Shown: positions 1 to 7,386 of the stretch, piece after piece | Layout: the number at the start of each line of letters is the position of its first letter | Numbering within the stretch: the first letter of the stretch is position 1 | Source of the DNA: Halolacustris sp051744345 | GTDB lineage: Bacteria; Actinomycetota; Humimicrobiia; Humimicrobiales; Humimicrobiaceae | Direction: 5' to 3' | NCBI GenBank assembly: GCA_051744345.1 | Contig: JBNJCW010000020.1 | Span: 1 to 28,236, forward strand | Length of the DNA stretch: 28,236 nt | Translations under genes and position numbers: made by a program | Notes under the pieces: generated by a model | The model's database searches: none | What the model was told of the DNA's origin: nothing | What the model saw: only the letters and a program-made list of their open reading frames with translations

Positions 1-179
1 ATAGCTACCCTTGAAGATGTCTTGTCTATTTTCAATAGCTGTTTAATATCAGATTCTAAATATCTTCTATGCCCGCCAGAAGTCTTATAAGATTTTAAAG
101 GTCCTTTTTTTCCCCATTCTTTAAGACTGTTATGGGTGAGTTTATATTTATTTTCTATATCACTTATCCTTAGAAGCAA
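1..179 (-). CDS. Partial MerR-like HTH protein, possible IS607-type serine recombinase N-terminus
   Basis: An open frame of 59 codons runs off the left edge. I place its start at the TTG at 179-177 because a GGAGA Shine-Dalgarno (186-190) lies 6 bases upstream and in-frame stops lie further up. The peptide has a winged-helix pattern: RISDIENKYKLTHNSLKEWG (helix-turn-helix), then a wing with TSGGHRRYLESDIKQLL at residues 33-49. The 'GGHRRY' wing is typical of MerR-type domains and of the DNA-binding N-terminus of IS607-family serine recombinases. The last visible residues, SSRVA, sit about where such recombinases start their catalytic domain, but that part lies outside the window. It could equally be an excisionase-like or plain MerR regulator. 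Base composition is about 30% GC by eye in this stretch, lower than the neighbouring dcw genes. Confidence 0.6.
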   Translation of the reverse strand, partial: MLLRISDIENKYKLTHNSLKEWGKKGPLKSYKTSGGHRRYLESDIKQLLKIDKTSSRVA

Positions 180-322
180 ATGTTTTCTCCAATATTTTTC
201 TTATATTCTTTAGCTATCTCTTAAATTCCTCTTTAGAAGGCAACTCATCAAACGGTTCGTTGAACCGTATTTTGCTCTCCATCAACTATTGCATATTTTT
301 TGGTCAATTTTTTAATCTCCAT
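170..322 (-). pseudogene. Frameshifted 50-codon small ORF, unknown function
   Basis: A strong Shine-Dalgarno (AAGGAG) lies 5-6 bases before an ATG at 322. The frame opens as MEIKKLTKKYAIVDGEQ and soon meets a stop. Removing one A from the AAAA run after GAG-CAA continues it as IRFNEPFDELPSKEEF. Adding one A at the TTTAAG junction then continues it as KEIAKEYKKNIGENICF to a TAA at 172-170. The two one-base indels compensate exactly: 153 bases equals 51 codons. The charged, well-formed peptide in each segment suggests a once intact small protein that overlapped the start of the HTH gene at 179. I do not recognise the family. Both disruptions are at homopolymer-like sites, so sequencing error is also possible. 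Confidence 0.4.
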
Positions 323-423
323 TTAATACTCCTTATATTACAATACATTATTCAATAAAAGTTAAGTCTTTTCTGGTTATTTTTAATAGATTTTGGTAGT
401 TATTTAACAACTGTTAAATCCTC

Positions 424-1233
424 CTAAATATCCAATAAACTTTCCAGCTCATTTGCCCTTCTTAATGCGCTATCCACTGCCTTTTTCACTATGTCTTGAA
501 GGCAGGATTTATCAAATTCAGCCAAAGCCCTTTCGGTCGTACCTCCCGGTGAAGCAACCATCCTGATTAGCTTATCAATATCCAGGCCGCTTTTTTCTAT
601 TACCTCTGCTGAACCTGCCATGGTTCCAACTACCAGTTTTTTGGCTGTTTGCTCCTCCATTCCCTGTTTAACTGCTGCCTCAATCATTGATTTGCAAAAA
701 AAGAAAAAATATGCGGGGCCGCTGCCGCTTAGGGCAGTAGCCAGGTTCTGGAGATCCTCATCTATTGTTATAGTTTTTCCCAGGCTGCTCATTATCCTGT
801 TTGCAAAAGACATATCTTCATCCCCGGCGTACCTTCCCCTGCTTAACACAAAGACACCTTTTCTGACCAATGCAGGTGTATTGGGCATTATCCTTATTAC
901 CCCTATCTTTCCCAGTTTTTTTTCAAAATAATGTGTGGGAACCCCGGCTACAATGCTTATCATTTTTTTGCCTTTAATGTTTTCTTCCTTCAGCTGTGCA
1001 GCTGCTGCCGGCAAATCCTGCGGTTTTATAGCCAAAAGGATATAGGGTGAAATAATTGCATCTTTTATCCTATCATAAACTGCAACCGGGTATTTTTCCC
1101 TGATATATTCTCTCCTGTTCTCATCCCTGTCGTAGACCCCAATACTTTTCTTATCCAGAATACCTGATTCAATAATACCCCCAAGTATCGCTTCACCCAT
1201 ATTACCGCACCCTATTATGCTAAGCTTATGCAA
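424..1233 (-). CDS. proC: Pyrroline-5-carboxylate reductase
   Basis: This enzyme carries out the last step of proline synthesis, NAD(P)H-dependent reduction of 1-pyrroline-5-carboxylate, in the cytoplasm. The Rossmann motif GCGNMGEAI is at residues 8-16. The family hallmarks RIMPNTPALVRKG, SGSGPAYFFFF and ASPGGTTERALAEF follow in order. I place the start at the TTG at 1233, not the ATG at 1248. A GGAGGT Shine-Dalgarno (1241-1246) overlaps that ATG and lies 7 bases before the TTG, and the protein then begins MHKLSIIGCG, as family members usually do (269 residues). It is the last gene of the dcw operon, 14 bases after sepF. A proC next to sepF/yggS is seen in several Gram-positive-type division clusters. 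The identity is firm; the start is the only uncertain point. Confidence 0.95.
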   Translation of the reverse strand: MHKLSIIGCGNMGEAILGGIIESGILDKKSIGVYDRDENRREYIREKYPVAVYDRIKDAIISPYILLAIKPQDLPAAAAQLKEENIKGKKMISIVAGVPTHYFEKKLGKIGVIRIMPNTPALVRKGVFVLSRGRYAGDEDMSFANRIMSSLGKTITIDEDLQNLATALSGSGPAYFFFFCKSMIEAAVKQGMEEQTAKKLVVGTMAGSAEVIEKSGLDIDKLIRMVASPGGTTERALAEFDKSCLQDIVKKAVDSALRRANELESLLDI

Positions 1234-1247
1234 ATACAAAACCTCCA

Positions 1248-1724
1248 TTAAAACTGATTAAACAACCCTTTTTCCTTTAACAATTCTTTATCTTCAGAAG
1301 TAACCTCAACATTGTATGGGGTGATTAGAAACACCCTGTCGGCAACTTTTTGTATGCTTCCTTCCAGAGCGAAGGCCATTCCGCTGCAAAAATCTATAAT
1401 CCTCTTAGAGAGCTCGGTATTTGTATTCTGCAGGTTGATTATTACCGGTATATTGTGTTTGAAACGCTCCCCGGTAATCTGCATCTCGTCAAAATCATGG
1501 GGTTCAGCTACAAAAACCTTTGCTTTAGGCTCATTTTTTACAGGGTTGAGAAAAGATACCTTTCTTTTAGGCCTCTGGTGGCTGACAGAAGAATACCTGT
1601 TGCCGTAATATCTTGTTTTTACATCCTCTTCCTCTTCAGTATTATCTATTTCCCTATCCTCATCATACTCCTCGGATTCAGCAAACCCCAGAAAGGAAAG
1701 TGTTTTTCTTAAAATGCTGCTCAT
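1248..1724 (-). CDS. sepF: Cell division protein SepF
   Basis: SepF anchors FtsZ filaments to the membrane and bends or bundles them at the septum. The 158-residue protein has an N-terminal amphipathic stretch (ILRKTLSFLGF, residues 4-14) that would act as the membrane anchor. An acidic and then basic linker follows (about 18-67), and then the SepF/DUF552 domain (about 68-140) with ERFKHNIPVIINLQN and RIIDFCSGMAFAL. The domain's C-terminal strand VFLITPYNVEV is present. A Shine-Dalgarno AAGGAGA sits 5 bases before the ATG. It follows yggS by 14 bases, the usual yggS-sepF arrangement of Gram-positive clusters. FtsA is also present, so the cell seems to use two FtsZ anchors; both would bind the FtsZ tail peptide. 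Confidence 0.93.
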   Translation of the reverse strand: MSSILRKTLSFLGFAESEEYDEDREIDNTEEEEDVKTRYYGNRYSSVSHQRPKRKVSFLNPVKNEPKAKVFVAEPHDFDEMQITGERFKHNIPVIINLQNTNTELSKRIIDFCSGMAFALEGSIQKVADRVFLITPYNVEVTSEDKELLKEKGLFNQF

Positions 1725-1738
1725 ATTTCTCTCCTTCT

Positions 1739-2413
1739 TTATTTAAATAGTATAGAACCTACCCTTATCATGGTAGCTCCCTCTTCTATGGCAATCTGGT
1801 AATCATTGCTCATCCCCATGGATAGTTCTGTAAGGTTATATGCTTTAAACTTATCGTTTGAAGCACCCAGCAACTCTCTCAGGTTTCTGAAAATGCTCCT
1901 GATCTGGTCCCGGTCATCGGTTAATGGAGCCATGGTCATAAAACCTTTGATTTCAATATTTTCAACCTGTTCTGCCTCAGTTAAAAAACCATCCACCTCC
2001 CGGGGCCTGATACCATATTTGGTCTCCTCCCCGGAGACATTTACTTCTACCAGGACTTTTTGCACCTTTTTGTTCTTTTCTGCTTCTCTGCCAACCTTAG
2101 CCAGCGTACTTATTTTGTCTATAGAGTGGATATACTCAACAATTGGCACCACAATTTTTGATTTCCTGCTTTGCAGATGCCCTATAAAATGCCAGCAGGC
2201 GCTGCCCCGTATTTTTTCCGATTTTTCAATCAACTCCTCCGCCCTGTTTTCACCCAGGTCGGTTATTCCCAGGTCAACCACCCTCTGTATCCTGCCAGCA
2301 TCAGCATATTTAGTTGCAGCAATAACCTTTACCTCCTCCGGATTTCTGCCTGACCTGAGGCAAGAATCATATATTTTTTTCTTAAGCTCCTCTACCCTTC
2401 GGCTGTAATCCAT
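1739..2413 (-). CDS. yggS: YggS/PROSC-family PLP-binding protein
   Basis: This is a PLP-homeostasis protein of the YggS/YlmE/PROSC family, a single-domain alanine-racemase-fold barrel that holds pyridoxal phosphate without known enzyme activity. At 224 residues it has normal length. The PLP lysine is K35 in IAATKYADAGRI. The later motifs DLGENRAEEL, WHFIGHLQSRKSK, EVNVSGEETKYGI, ELSMGMSNDYQIAIEEG and MIRVGSILF are all present. The ATG has an AAGGAG ribosome site 7 bases upstream, lying across the end of pgeF, which fits tight coupling with that gene. Its place between pgeF and sepF is conserved across many Gram-positive division clusters. Confidence 0.93.
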   Translation of the reverse strand: MDYSRRVEELKKKIYDSCLRSGRNPEEVKVIAATKYADAGRIQRVVDLGITDLGENRAEELIEKSEKIRGSACWHFIGHLQSRKSKIVVPIVEYIHSIDKISTLAKVGREAEKNKKVQKVLVEVNVSGEETKYGIRPREVDGFLTEAEQVENIEIKGFMTMAPLTDDRDQIRSIFRNLRELLGASNDKFKAYNLTELSMGMSNDYQIAIEEGATMIRVGSILFK

Positions 2414-2416
2414 GGG

Positions 2417-3211
2417 CTAACTCCTTATTACTCCAATTGCGGCCTGCCTTCCAGTAACTCCCTCTCTTCTGAAGGAAAAAAATCTATCATCACAGAAAGT
2501 GCATAAATTGCTGTCAAGGATATGGCTCGGATTAATGCCTATATCCTTTGCCTGCTTTTTAATTAAAGCAGGCAAATCTATATAAATATCTTCGCCAACC
2601 TTACGATAATAACTGCCTTCCCCGTAGACCTTTTTAAATTCTTTTAAACGTTCCAGTCCTATATTATAACAGCAGCCCCTGATGGCGGGACCCACATACA
2701 TAAGCATATCCCGGCAACTGGCAGAAAACTTCTCCCGGATACTATATATCACCTTGCCCAATATTTTGTTAACCGTGCCCTTCCATCCAGAATGAATGAC
2801 GGCAACCAGCCTGTTTATCTTATCCAGCAGGATTATAAGGGGGCAGTCCGCTCCCATAACCATCAAAGAGACATCTTCAAGGCAGGTTACCAGGGCATCG
2901 GCTTCGGGTATTTCTTTTTTTAAGGCATCTTTATTTCCCCGGTCCAAAAAAATTATGCTGCTCGAGTGTTTCTGGTCAAGGTAATACATGCCAGAACCCA
3001 GATTAAGCAATTCCGAGACTTTTTCCCTGTTTCTTTTAACCGTTCTCCTGTCATCACCAACATGGAATGCCAGATTCAGGGAATCATAAGGGCTGGTACT
3101 GTTTCCTCCCAGCCTGGAGGTAAAGTATATACCCATACCGTATTTTTCCTCCAGCCCTGGCGAGCCGAAGAAAAGCATATCAGACATATATTTTTTCTCT
3201 AGTCTGCACAT
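2417..3211 (-). CDS. pgeF: PgeF/YfiH-family multicopper-oxidase-like (purine nucleoside phosphorylase/peptidoglycan editing) protein
   Basis: This is the DUF152/'laccase-domain' family. Members are reported as peptidoglycan-editing factor (E. coli YfiH) and as zinc-dependent purine nucleoside phosphorylase/adenosine deaminase. The family signature TSRLGGNSTSPYDSLNLAFH spans residues 31-50. The metal and catalytic set is visible as H82 (QKHSS), C123 (GADCPL) and H140 (HSGWKGT). The C-terminal CTFCDDRFFSFRREGVTGRQ motif is also present. The first ATG (3211) lies 3 bases after the ftsZ stop without a clear ribosome site. A second ATG at codon 9 has a weak GAGA upstream, so the true protein may be 8 residues shorter. 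The position between ftsZ and yggS is the standard one. Confidence 0.9.
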   Translation of the reverse strand: MCRLEKKYMSDMLFFGSPGLEEKYGMGIYFTSRLGGNSTSPYDSLNLAFHVGDDRRTVKRNREKVSELLNLGSGMYYLDQKHSSSIIFLDRGNKDALKKEIPEADALVTCLEDVSLMVMGADCPLIILLDKINRLVAVIHSGWKGTVNKILGKVIYSIREKFSASCRDMLMYVGPAIRGCCYNIGLERLKEFKKVYGEGSYYRKVGEDIYIDLPALIKKQAKDIGINPSHILDSNLCTFCDDRFFSFRREGVTGRQAAIGVIRS

Positions 3212-3214
3212 AAG

Positions 3215-4360
3215 CTACTGCTCTTTCTCTTTTCTAAGGAAAGTGGGTATATCCAGATAATCATCATCCAGGGACTCAAACTCATTAGATTCTACCTTTT
3301 GTTTTTCTTCCTCTTTTTCTTTCTTTTTTTCTTTAGAGAAAAAATCTTTACTGAAAGATTTCTCTGCTTCTGCAGGCTCCTTTTTCGGCTCTTTCTCCTT
3401 TTTGGGGCCTTTGATAATACTGTCACTGAATCCTGTAGCTATTATGGTTACTTTTATCTTATCATTCATATTTTCATCAATTACCGCTCCGAATATTATA
3501 TTTGAATCCGAACTTGCGGCATTCCTTATAATCTCGGCTGCTTCGTTTACCTCAAATAATTTTAAATCCGGCCCTCCGGATATATTTAAAAGAATACCCT
3601 TTGCCCCCTCAATGGAAGCTTCAATCAACGGGCTGTTTATGGCCTTCTGCGCCGCTTTAATGGCCCTGTTTTCCCCAGAAGCAACTCCGTCACCAAGCAG
3701 GGCATTGCCGGCATCCTTTATAACTGCTTTTACGTCAGCAAAGTCGAGGTTTATTAACCCGGGAAGGGTAATCAGGTCGGTAACCCCCCTTATACCAGCC
3801 TTAAGCACGTCGTCTGCCAGCCTGAAAGCGTTGAGCAGGGTCGTGTTTTCATCAGATATCTCTAACAGCTTGTCATTAGGTATGATTATAAGGGTGTCTA
3901 CCTTTCCCGAGAGTTCTTTTATGCCTTCCTCTGCAGTGACCATTCTTTTGCTCCCTTCAAAAGTAAAAGGCTTGGTAACCACTGCCACGGTCAGGCATCC
4001 CATTTCCTTGGCAACAGAAGCTATTACCGGGGCTGCTCCTGTACCGGTACCCCCGCCCTCTCCGCAGGTAATAAATACCATGTCTGCATCCTGAACTGCT
4101 TCCTTGATTGAATCGATAGATTTTTCTGTTGCGACCCTTCCAATCTCCGGATTGGAACCGGCCCCCAGACCAGACTCCCCTATAAGTATTTTTTTATCGG
4201 CATTGGACATCATAAGCGCCTGTGCATCTGTATTTATAGCAATAAATTCACAGCCGTTTATATTATCCTCCATCATCCTGTTTACGGCATTACTTCCCCC
4301 GCCTCCTATCCCAATTACTCTTATTACCGCATAATAGTTCTTATCAAATTCAAGATTCAC
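3215..4360 (-). CDS. ftsZ: Cell division GTPase FtsZ
   Basis: FtsZ is the tubulin-like GTPase that forms the Z-ring. It starts at a GTG (4360) with a G-rich Shine-Dalgarno (GGGGGAG) just upstream. Visible motifs are GIGGGGSNAVNRM (17-29), the tubulin signature GEGGGTGTG (100-108), NTDAQAL (43-49), PFTFEG and NLDFADVKAV. The C-terminal peptide DIPTFLR (370-376), which binds FtsA and SepF, is intact. A lysine/glutamate-rich linker (about 311-364) precedes it. Two oddities occur. The loop usually written GEKLTRGLGAG is here GESGLGAG, three residues shorter, and the residue before GEGGGTGTG is Cys99 where Ala is usual. The start and the GE in the signature resemble actinobacterial FtsZ (from memory, not aligned). 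It lies 18 bases after ftsA. Confidence 0.98.
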   Translation of the reverse strand: MNLEFDKNYYAVIRVIGIGGGGSNAVNRMMEDNINGCEFIAINTDAQALMMSNADKKILIGESGLGAGSNPEIGRVATEKSIDSIKEAVQDADMVFITCGEGGGTGTGAAPVIASVAKEMGCLTVAVVTKPFTFEGSKRMVTAEEGIKELSGKVDTLIIIPNDKLLEISDENTTLLNAFRLADDVLKAGIRGVTDLITLPGLINLDFADVKAVIKDAGNALLGDGVASGENRAIKAAQKAINSPLIEASIEGAKGILLNISGGPDLKLFEVNEAAEIIRNAASSDSNIIFGAVIDENMNDKIKVTIIATGFSDSIIKGPKKEKEPKKEPAEAEKSFSKDFFSKEKKKEKEEEKQKVESNEFESLDDDYLDIPTFLRKEKEQ

Positions 4361-4378
4361 CTTGCTCCCCCCCTGATA

Positions 4379-5623
4379 TTAATTTTTTAAAATTTTATTT
4401 ATAAACTCCCTGAACCTTGCCAAAAGGTTTCCATTTGCTCTTTTCTCTTCAAACTGGTCAGAGCTTGCAAAATTTTTCAGCTGAAATGCATACTCAAGCA
4501 ACCCTACGCCGGTTGCATGTATGGGGTTGCTCGTTACCTCCGGTGGGCCTTCCACTTCACTGGGCATACCAACCCTCACCGGCAGGTTAAAGATTGAATT
4601 GGCCATATTGCTTATGCCCTTCATCTGTGATACACCCCCGGTCAATACCACCCCGCAGGGAACCGAATACATAAACCCGTAACTTTCTATCTTTTCCTTT
4701 ACCAATCTTAGAAGCTCCTTTACCCTTGAATTCACAATAGAGTAAAGCCTGATGTTTAGGGTTGCCTTGTTCCTGTCTATTTTGATATCGCTCATGTTTA
4801 CCCGGTTCAGGGATTCATAGAAATTATAGTCCACATTAGCAAATTTCTTCTTAATCTCTTCTGCCTTTGAGAACGGGATATTCAGCCCGATGGAAATATC
4901 ATTGGTTATAAGGTCTCCTCCGACAGGAAGGCAATAAGTAAATATCATCTTATTGTTTTTATAAACTGCAACATCGGTGGTCCCTCCACCTATATCCAGA
5001 AGTATTACCCCGCTTTCCTTTTCTTCCGGAGCCAGAACCGCCTCCCCCGAAGCAAGGGCCTCCAGTATTATATCCTCTATCTCCACATTTGCTGAACGTA
5101 TGCTGTTAACCGTATTCCTTATAAGGGTGGAGGATCCGTATACAACCAGAAGCTCAACCGCAAGCTTCTCGGTAGCCAGGCCTACAGGATCAATTATTCC
5201 TTTCTCATCATCAACCACAAACTGCTTGATAAGGGTATGTATTATTTCGTTCTGTGATGAAATGCTGAGTTTGTTTGCATGAGCCAGAAGGCGGTCAAGG
5301 TCAGCTTTCCTTACAATCTTATTAGGAGAGTTTATGCTTATTTCTGCCCAGTTATTAATAACAGAGATATGTTTTCCGGTGACCCCTATATATGCAGCAT
5401 CAATAAACATTTTTGTATTTTTTTCTGCAGCTTCCACTGAATTCAAAATAGATTTGGTGGCTTCGCCAATATCTATAACAATTCCCTTCTTAATACCCTT
5501 GCACCCAGAGATGCCGTAACCCTTGATTTCAAGTACATTGTTTTTCTTCATTCTTCCTATAAGGGTTACTACTTTGGTGGTGCCTATATCTATTGCTGCA
5601 ATGTATTCATCCTTTGCGGGCAA
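4379..5623 (-). CDS. ftsA: Cell division protein FtsA
   Basis: FtsA is the actin-like ATPase that tethers FtsZ to the membrane and signals to the septal synthase. The start is a TTG at 5623, supported by a GGAGGT ribosome site 5 bases upstream. Actin-fold motifs are IDIGTTKVV (11-19, phosphate 1), LLDIGGGTTDVAVY (208-221, phosphate 2) and VVLTGGVSQMKG (adenosine motif). The 1C subdomain lies in between, around residues 80-165. The last 18 residues (NLLARFREFINKILKN) form the expected amphipathic membrane-targeting helix. At 414 residues the length is normal. It follows ftsQ by 14 bases. Most cultured Actinomycetota lack this gene, so its presence bears on the organism's placement. Confidence 0.97.
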   Translation of the reverse strand: MPAKDEYIAAIDIGTTKVVTLIGRMKKNNVLEIKGYGISGCKGIKKGIVIDIGEATKSILNSVEAAEKNTKMFIDAAYIGVTGKHISVINNWAEISINSPNKIVRKADLDRLLAHANKLSISSQNEIIHTLIKQFVVDDEKGIIDPVGLATEKLAVELLVVYGSSTLIRNTVNSIRSANVEIEDIILEALASGEAVLAPEEKESGVILLDIGGGTTDVAVYKNNKMIFTYCLPVGGDLITNDISIGLNIPFSKAEEIKKKFANVDYNFYESLNRVNMSDIKIDRNKATLNIRLYSIVNSRVKELLRLVKEKIESYGFMYSVPCGVVLTGGVSQMKGISNMANSIFNLPVRVGMPSEVEGPPEVTSNPIHATGVGLLEYAFQLKNFASSDQFEEKRANGNLLARFREFINKILKN

Positions 5624-5637
5624 GTTAAACCTCCATT

Positions 5638-6408
5638 TCAGTTAACTACCGGTATCTCATAATTATTTAAATCTATTATATTATATTTCATATCATCTTT
5701 TAACAATTCTTTTAGTATACCTATTTTCTGGGGAATGTTTTCCCTGCTGCCAAAAATAACTTTCTTATTGTCTTCGGTAACAAATACTATATCCCCGGAT
5801 TTTTCAAGCCGGGCTTCTTTAAACAACTCTTTTAGCTGGCTATCCATATTTATATAAATATCTCCGCAGCTTAATGCATTCCTCTTGGCTATCTTATCCC
5901 CTAATTCAGGTTTATGATTGAGGGCATTTTTGACCACAATAATCTTTTCCTGCTCTGGTGTCTGCTCTTTATTCATGTCAAGGACCACTCCTTCCCTGTC
6001 CAGAAGGAAATACTCACCTTTGTAATAAGCCCGTATATAAGGTTTTCTCTCTACCAGCGTAATATTTACATGGTCAGGAAAAACTTTTTTTAAGTCAACG
6101 CTTTTAAGCCAGAACAAATCAGACAACAGGGTATCTTCTACCATTTTCTTGTCTACCTCAAATATGTTTTCGCCCCTGTATTCAGAAAGGTGATACATCA
6201 ACTCCTCTCTGGTGTAATGTTCATTTCCCCTTATATCTATCTCCTTAATCTTAAAATAATCGCTATTGTAAAAAAAATTTAGCCCGTATATCGCCGCCCC
6301 GAAAAAAACCAGCATCAGAAAAATCTTGAAAAAATACCAGAACCTTCTTAAGGCAACCTTCCTCCTCCTGTTTGCAATCTTTCTGTTTTGCTTTATCCCT
6401 TTCCTCAT
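5638..6408 (-). CDS. ftsQ: Cell division protein FtsQ/DivIB
   Basis: This bitopic membrane protein links FtsL/DivIC to the septal synthase. It has a very basic N-terminus (1-22), one transmembrane segment (about 23-47) and a POTRA domain (about 53-122) beginning KIKEIDIRGNEHYTREEL and including VFPDHVNITLVERKPYIRAY. An extracellular beta domain follows. At 256 residues the length suits FtsQ/DivIB. The ATG directly follows the ddl stop (TAAATG) with no ribosome site of its own, so translation is probably coupled to ddl. The order ddl-ftsQ-ftsA-ftsZ is a classic dcw arrangement. Sequence conservation in this family is low, so naming rests on both domain layout and position. Confidence 0.93.
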   Translation of the reverse strand: MRKGIKQNRKIANRRRKVALRRFWYFFKIFLMLVFFGAAIYGLNFFYNSDYFKIKEIDIRGNEHYTREELMYHLSEYRGENIFEVDKKMVEDTLLSDLFWLKSVDLKKVFPDHVNITLVERKPYIRAYYKGEYFLLDREGVVLDMNKEQTPEQEKIIVVKNALNHKPELGDKIAKRNALSCGDIYINMDSQLKELFKEARLEKSGDIVFVTEDNKKVIFGSRENIPQKIGILKELLKDDMKYNIIDLNNYEIPVVN

Positions 6409-7386
6409 TTAAATTTTTAAACCAGCATAATTTAAAATAATTTCTACCAGCTGGCCAAAACTTATGCCCGCTGCCCTGGCTGCCTTGGGAACCAGGCTGG
6501 TAGGGGTCATGCCCGGCATGGTATTAATTTCAAGAACATGCGGCGTCCCGCCAGCATCCAATATAAAGTCTGTTCTGGAAATAGCCGAACAACCCAGAAT
6601 TTCATGGCACCTCAGGCCAATATCATTAATACGATAAGATATCTCTTCTGCCAGTTGAGCAGGCACGATGTATTCAGTCATATTTACCGTATACTTGCTA
6701 TTGTAATCATAGAAACCGCTTTTTGGCTTTATCTCTATGATGGGCAATGCAACCGGATCACCTCCCAGTATACTTGCAGTTAACTCCCTTCCCTTGATAA
6801 ACTTTTCCACCAGTAACAGATGGTCATGCCTGCCGGCTTCCCTGATCCCCTCCTCGAGTTCGGCCGGCCCGTCTGCAATGGTAACCCCTATGGTTGACCC
6901 TTCCCTGTTAGGCTTTACTATAACCGGGTAACCGATATCTTTTACTATCCTGCTGTCCATATAATCAATTCCCGCCGGATTCCTGGTATCAAAAACCTCA
7001 TACGGCGGTGTTTTTATCCCCTCGCACTGGAGCAATTTCTTGGTCATCACCTTATCTATAACCACCGCGCTGGAAAGAACGCCTGAGCCTGTGTAGGGGA
7101 TCTTTAATAGTTCCAGCATCCCCTGGATAGTTCCGTCCTCGCCATATCTTCCATGCAGGGCTAAAAATGCAATGTCTATGTTTTTAAGTTCACCAGTAAA
7201 CCCATCCTTAAAATCTACGAATTTCACCCTGTAGCCCAAATCTTTTAGGGCTTCAAAGACCTTGGTTCCGGTTTTAAGGGAAATTTCCCTTTCTGCTGAA
7301 ATGCCCCCGGCAATAACCCCTATCCTTATTTTTCTTTTCTTGTCCCTTATGCTTAAATCCCTGAAAATATCAGCTATGTCCTGCAT
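6409..7386 (-). CDS. ddl: D-alanine-D-alanine ligase
   Basis: This ATP-grasp enzyme makes the D-Ala-D-Ala dipeptide that MurF adds to the cell-wall precursor. Motifs in order are GGISAEREISLKTG (27-40), ALHGRYGEDGTIQGM (76-90), PYTGSGVLSSAVVIDK (97-112), VIVKPNREGSTIGV (155-168), EKFIKGRELT and LEINTMPGMTPTSLVP. The omega-loop carries FYDYNSKY (225-232). Its tyrosine is typical of D-Ala-D-Ala ligases rather than D-lactate ligases, which predicts an ordinary, vancomycin-sensitive stem. It overlaps the 3' end of murB by 17 bases and has only a weak AGG upstream of the ATG, so translation is probably coupled. At 325 residues the length is normal. Confidence 0.96.
   Translation of the reverse strand: MQDIADIFRDLSIRDKKRKIRIGVIAGGISAEREISLKTGTKVFEALKDLGYRVKFVDFKDGFTGELKNIDIAFLALHGRYGEDGTIQGMLELLKIPYTGSGVLSSAVVIDKVMTKKLLQCEGIKTPPYEVFDTRNPAGIDYMDSRIVKDIGYPVIVKPNREGSTIGVTIADGPAELEEGIREAGRHDHLLLVEKFIKGRELTASILGGDPVALPIIEIKPKSGFYDYNSKYTVNMTEYIVPAQLAEEISYRINDIGLRCHEILGCSAISRTDFILDAGGTPHVLEINTMPGMTPTSLVPKAARAAGISFGQLVEIILNYAGLKI

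Noticed and set aside
252..268. Perfect inverted repeat ACGGTTC-GTT-GAACCGT
   Set aside because: A 7-bp stem with a 3-base loop lies inside the decayed small ORF and is not followed by a T-run in the minus direction. It could be an operator, but nothing supports a specific role.
403..418. Hairpin TTTAAC-AACT-GTTAAA after proC as an operon terminator
   Set aside because: The stem is six AT-rich pairs with no T-tract on the minus strand, too weak to call a terminator.
3402..4094. Long plus-strand open frame (230 codons) opposite ftsZ
   Set aside because: It lies wholly within ftsZ on the other strand, has no recognisable motif or ribosome site, and reads as an antisense shadow. The same applies to the other plus-strand frames inside the dcw genes.
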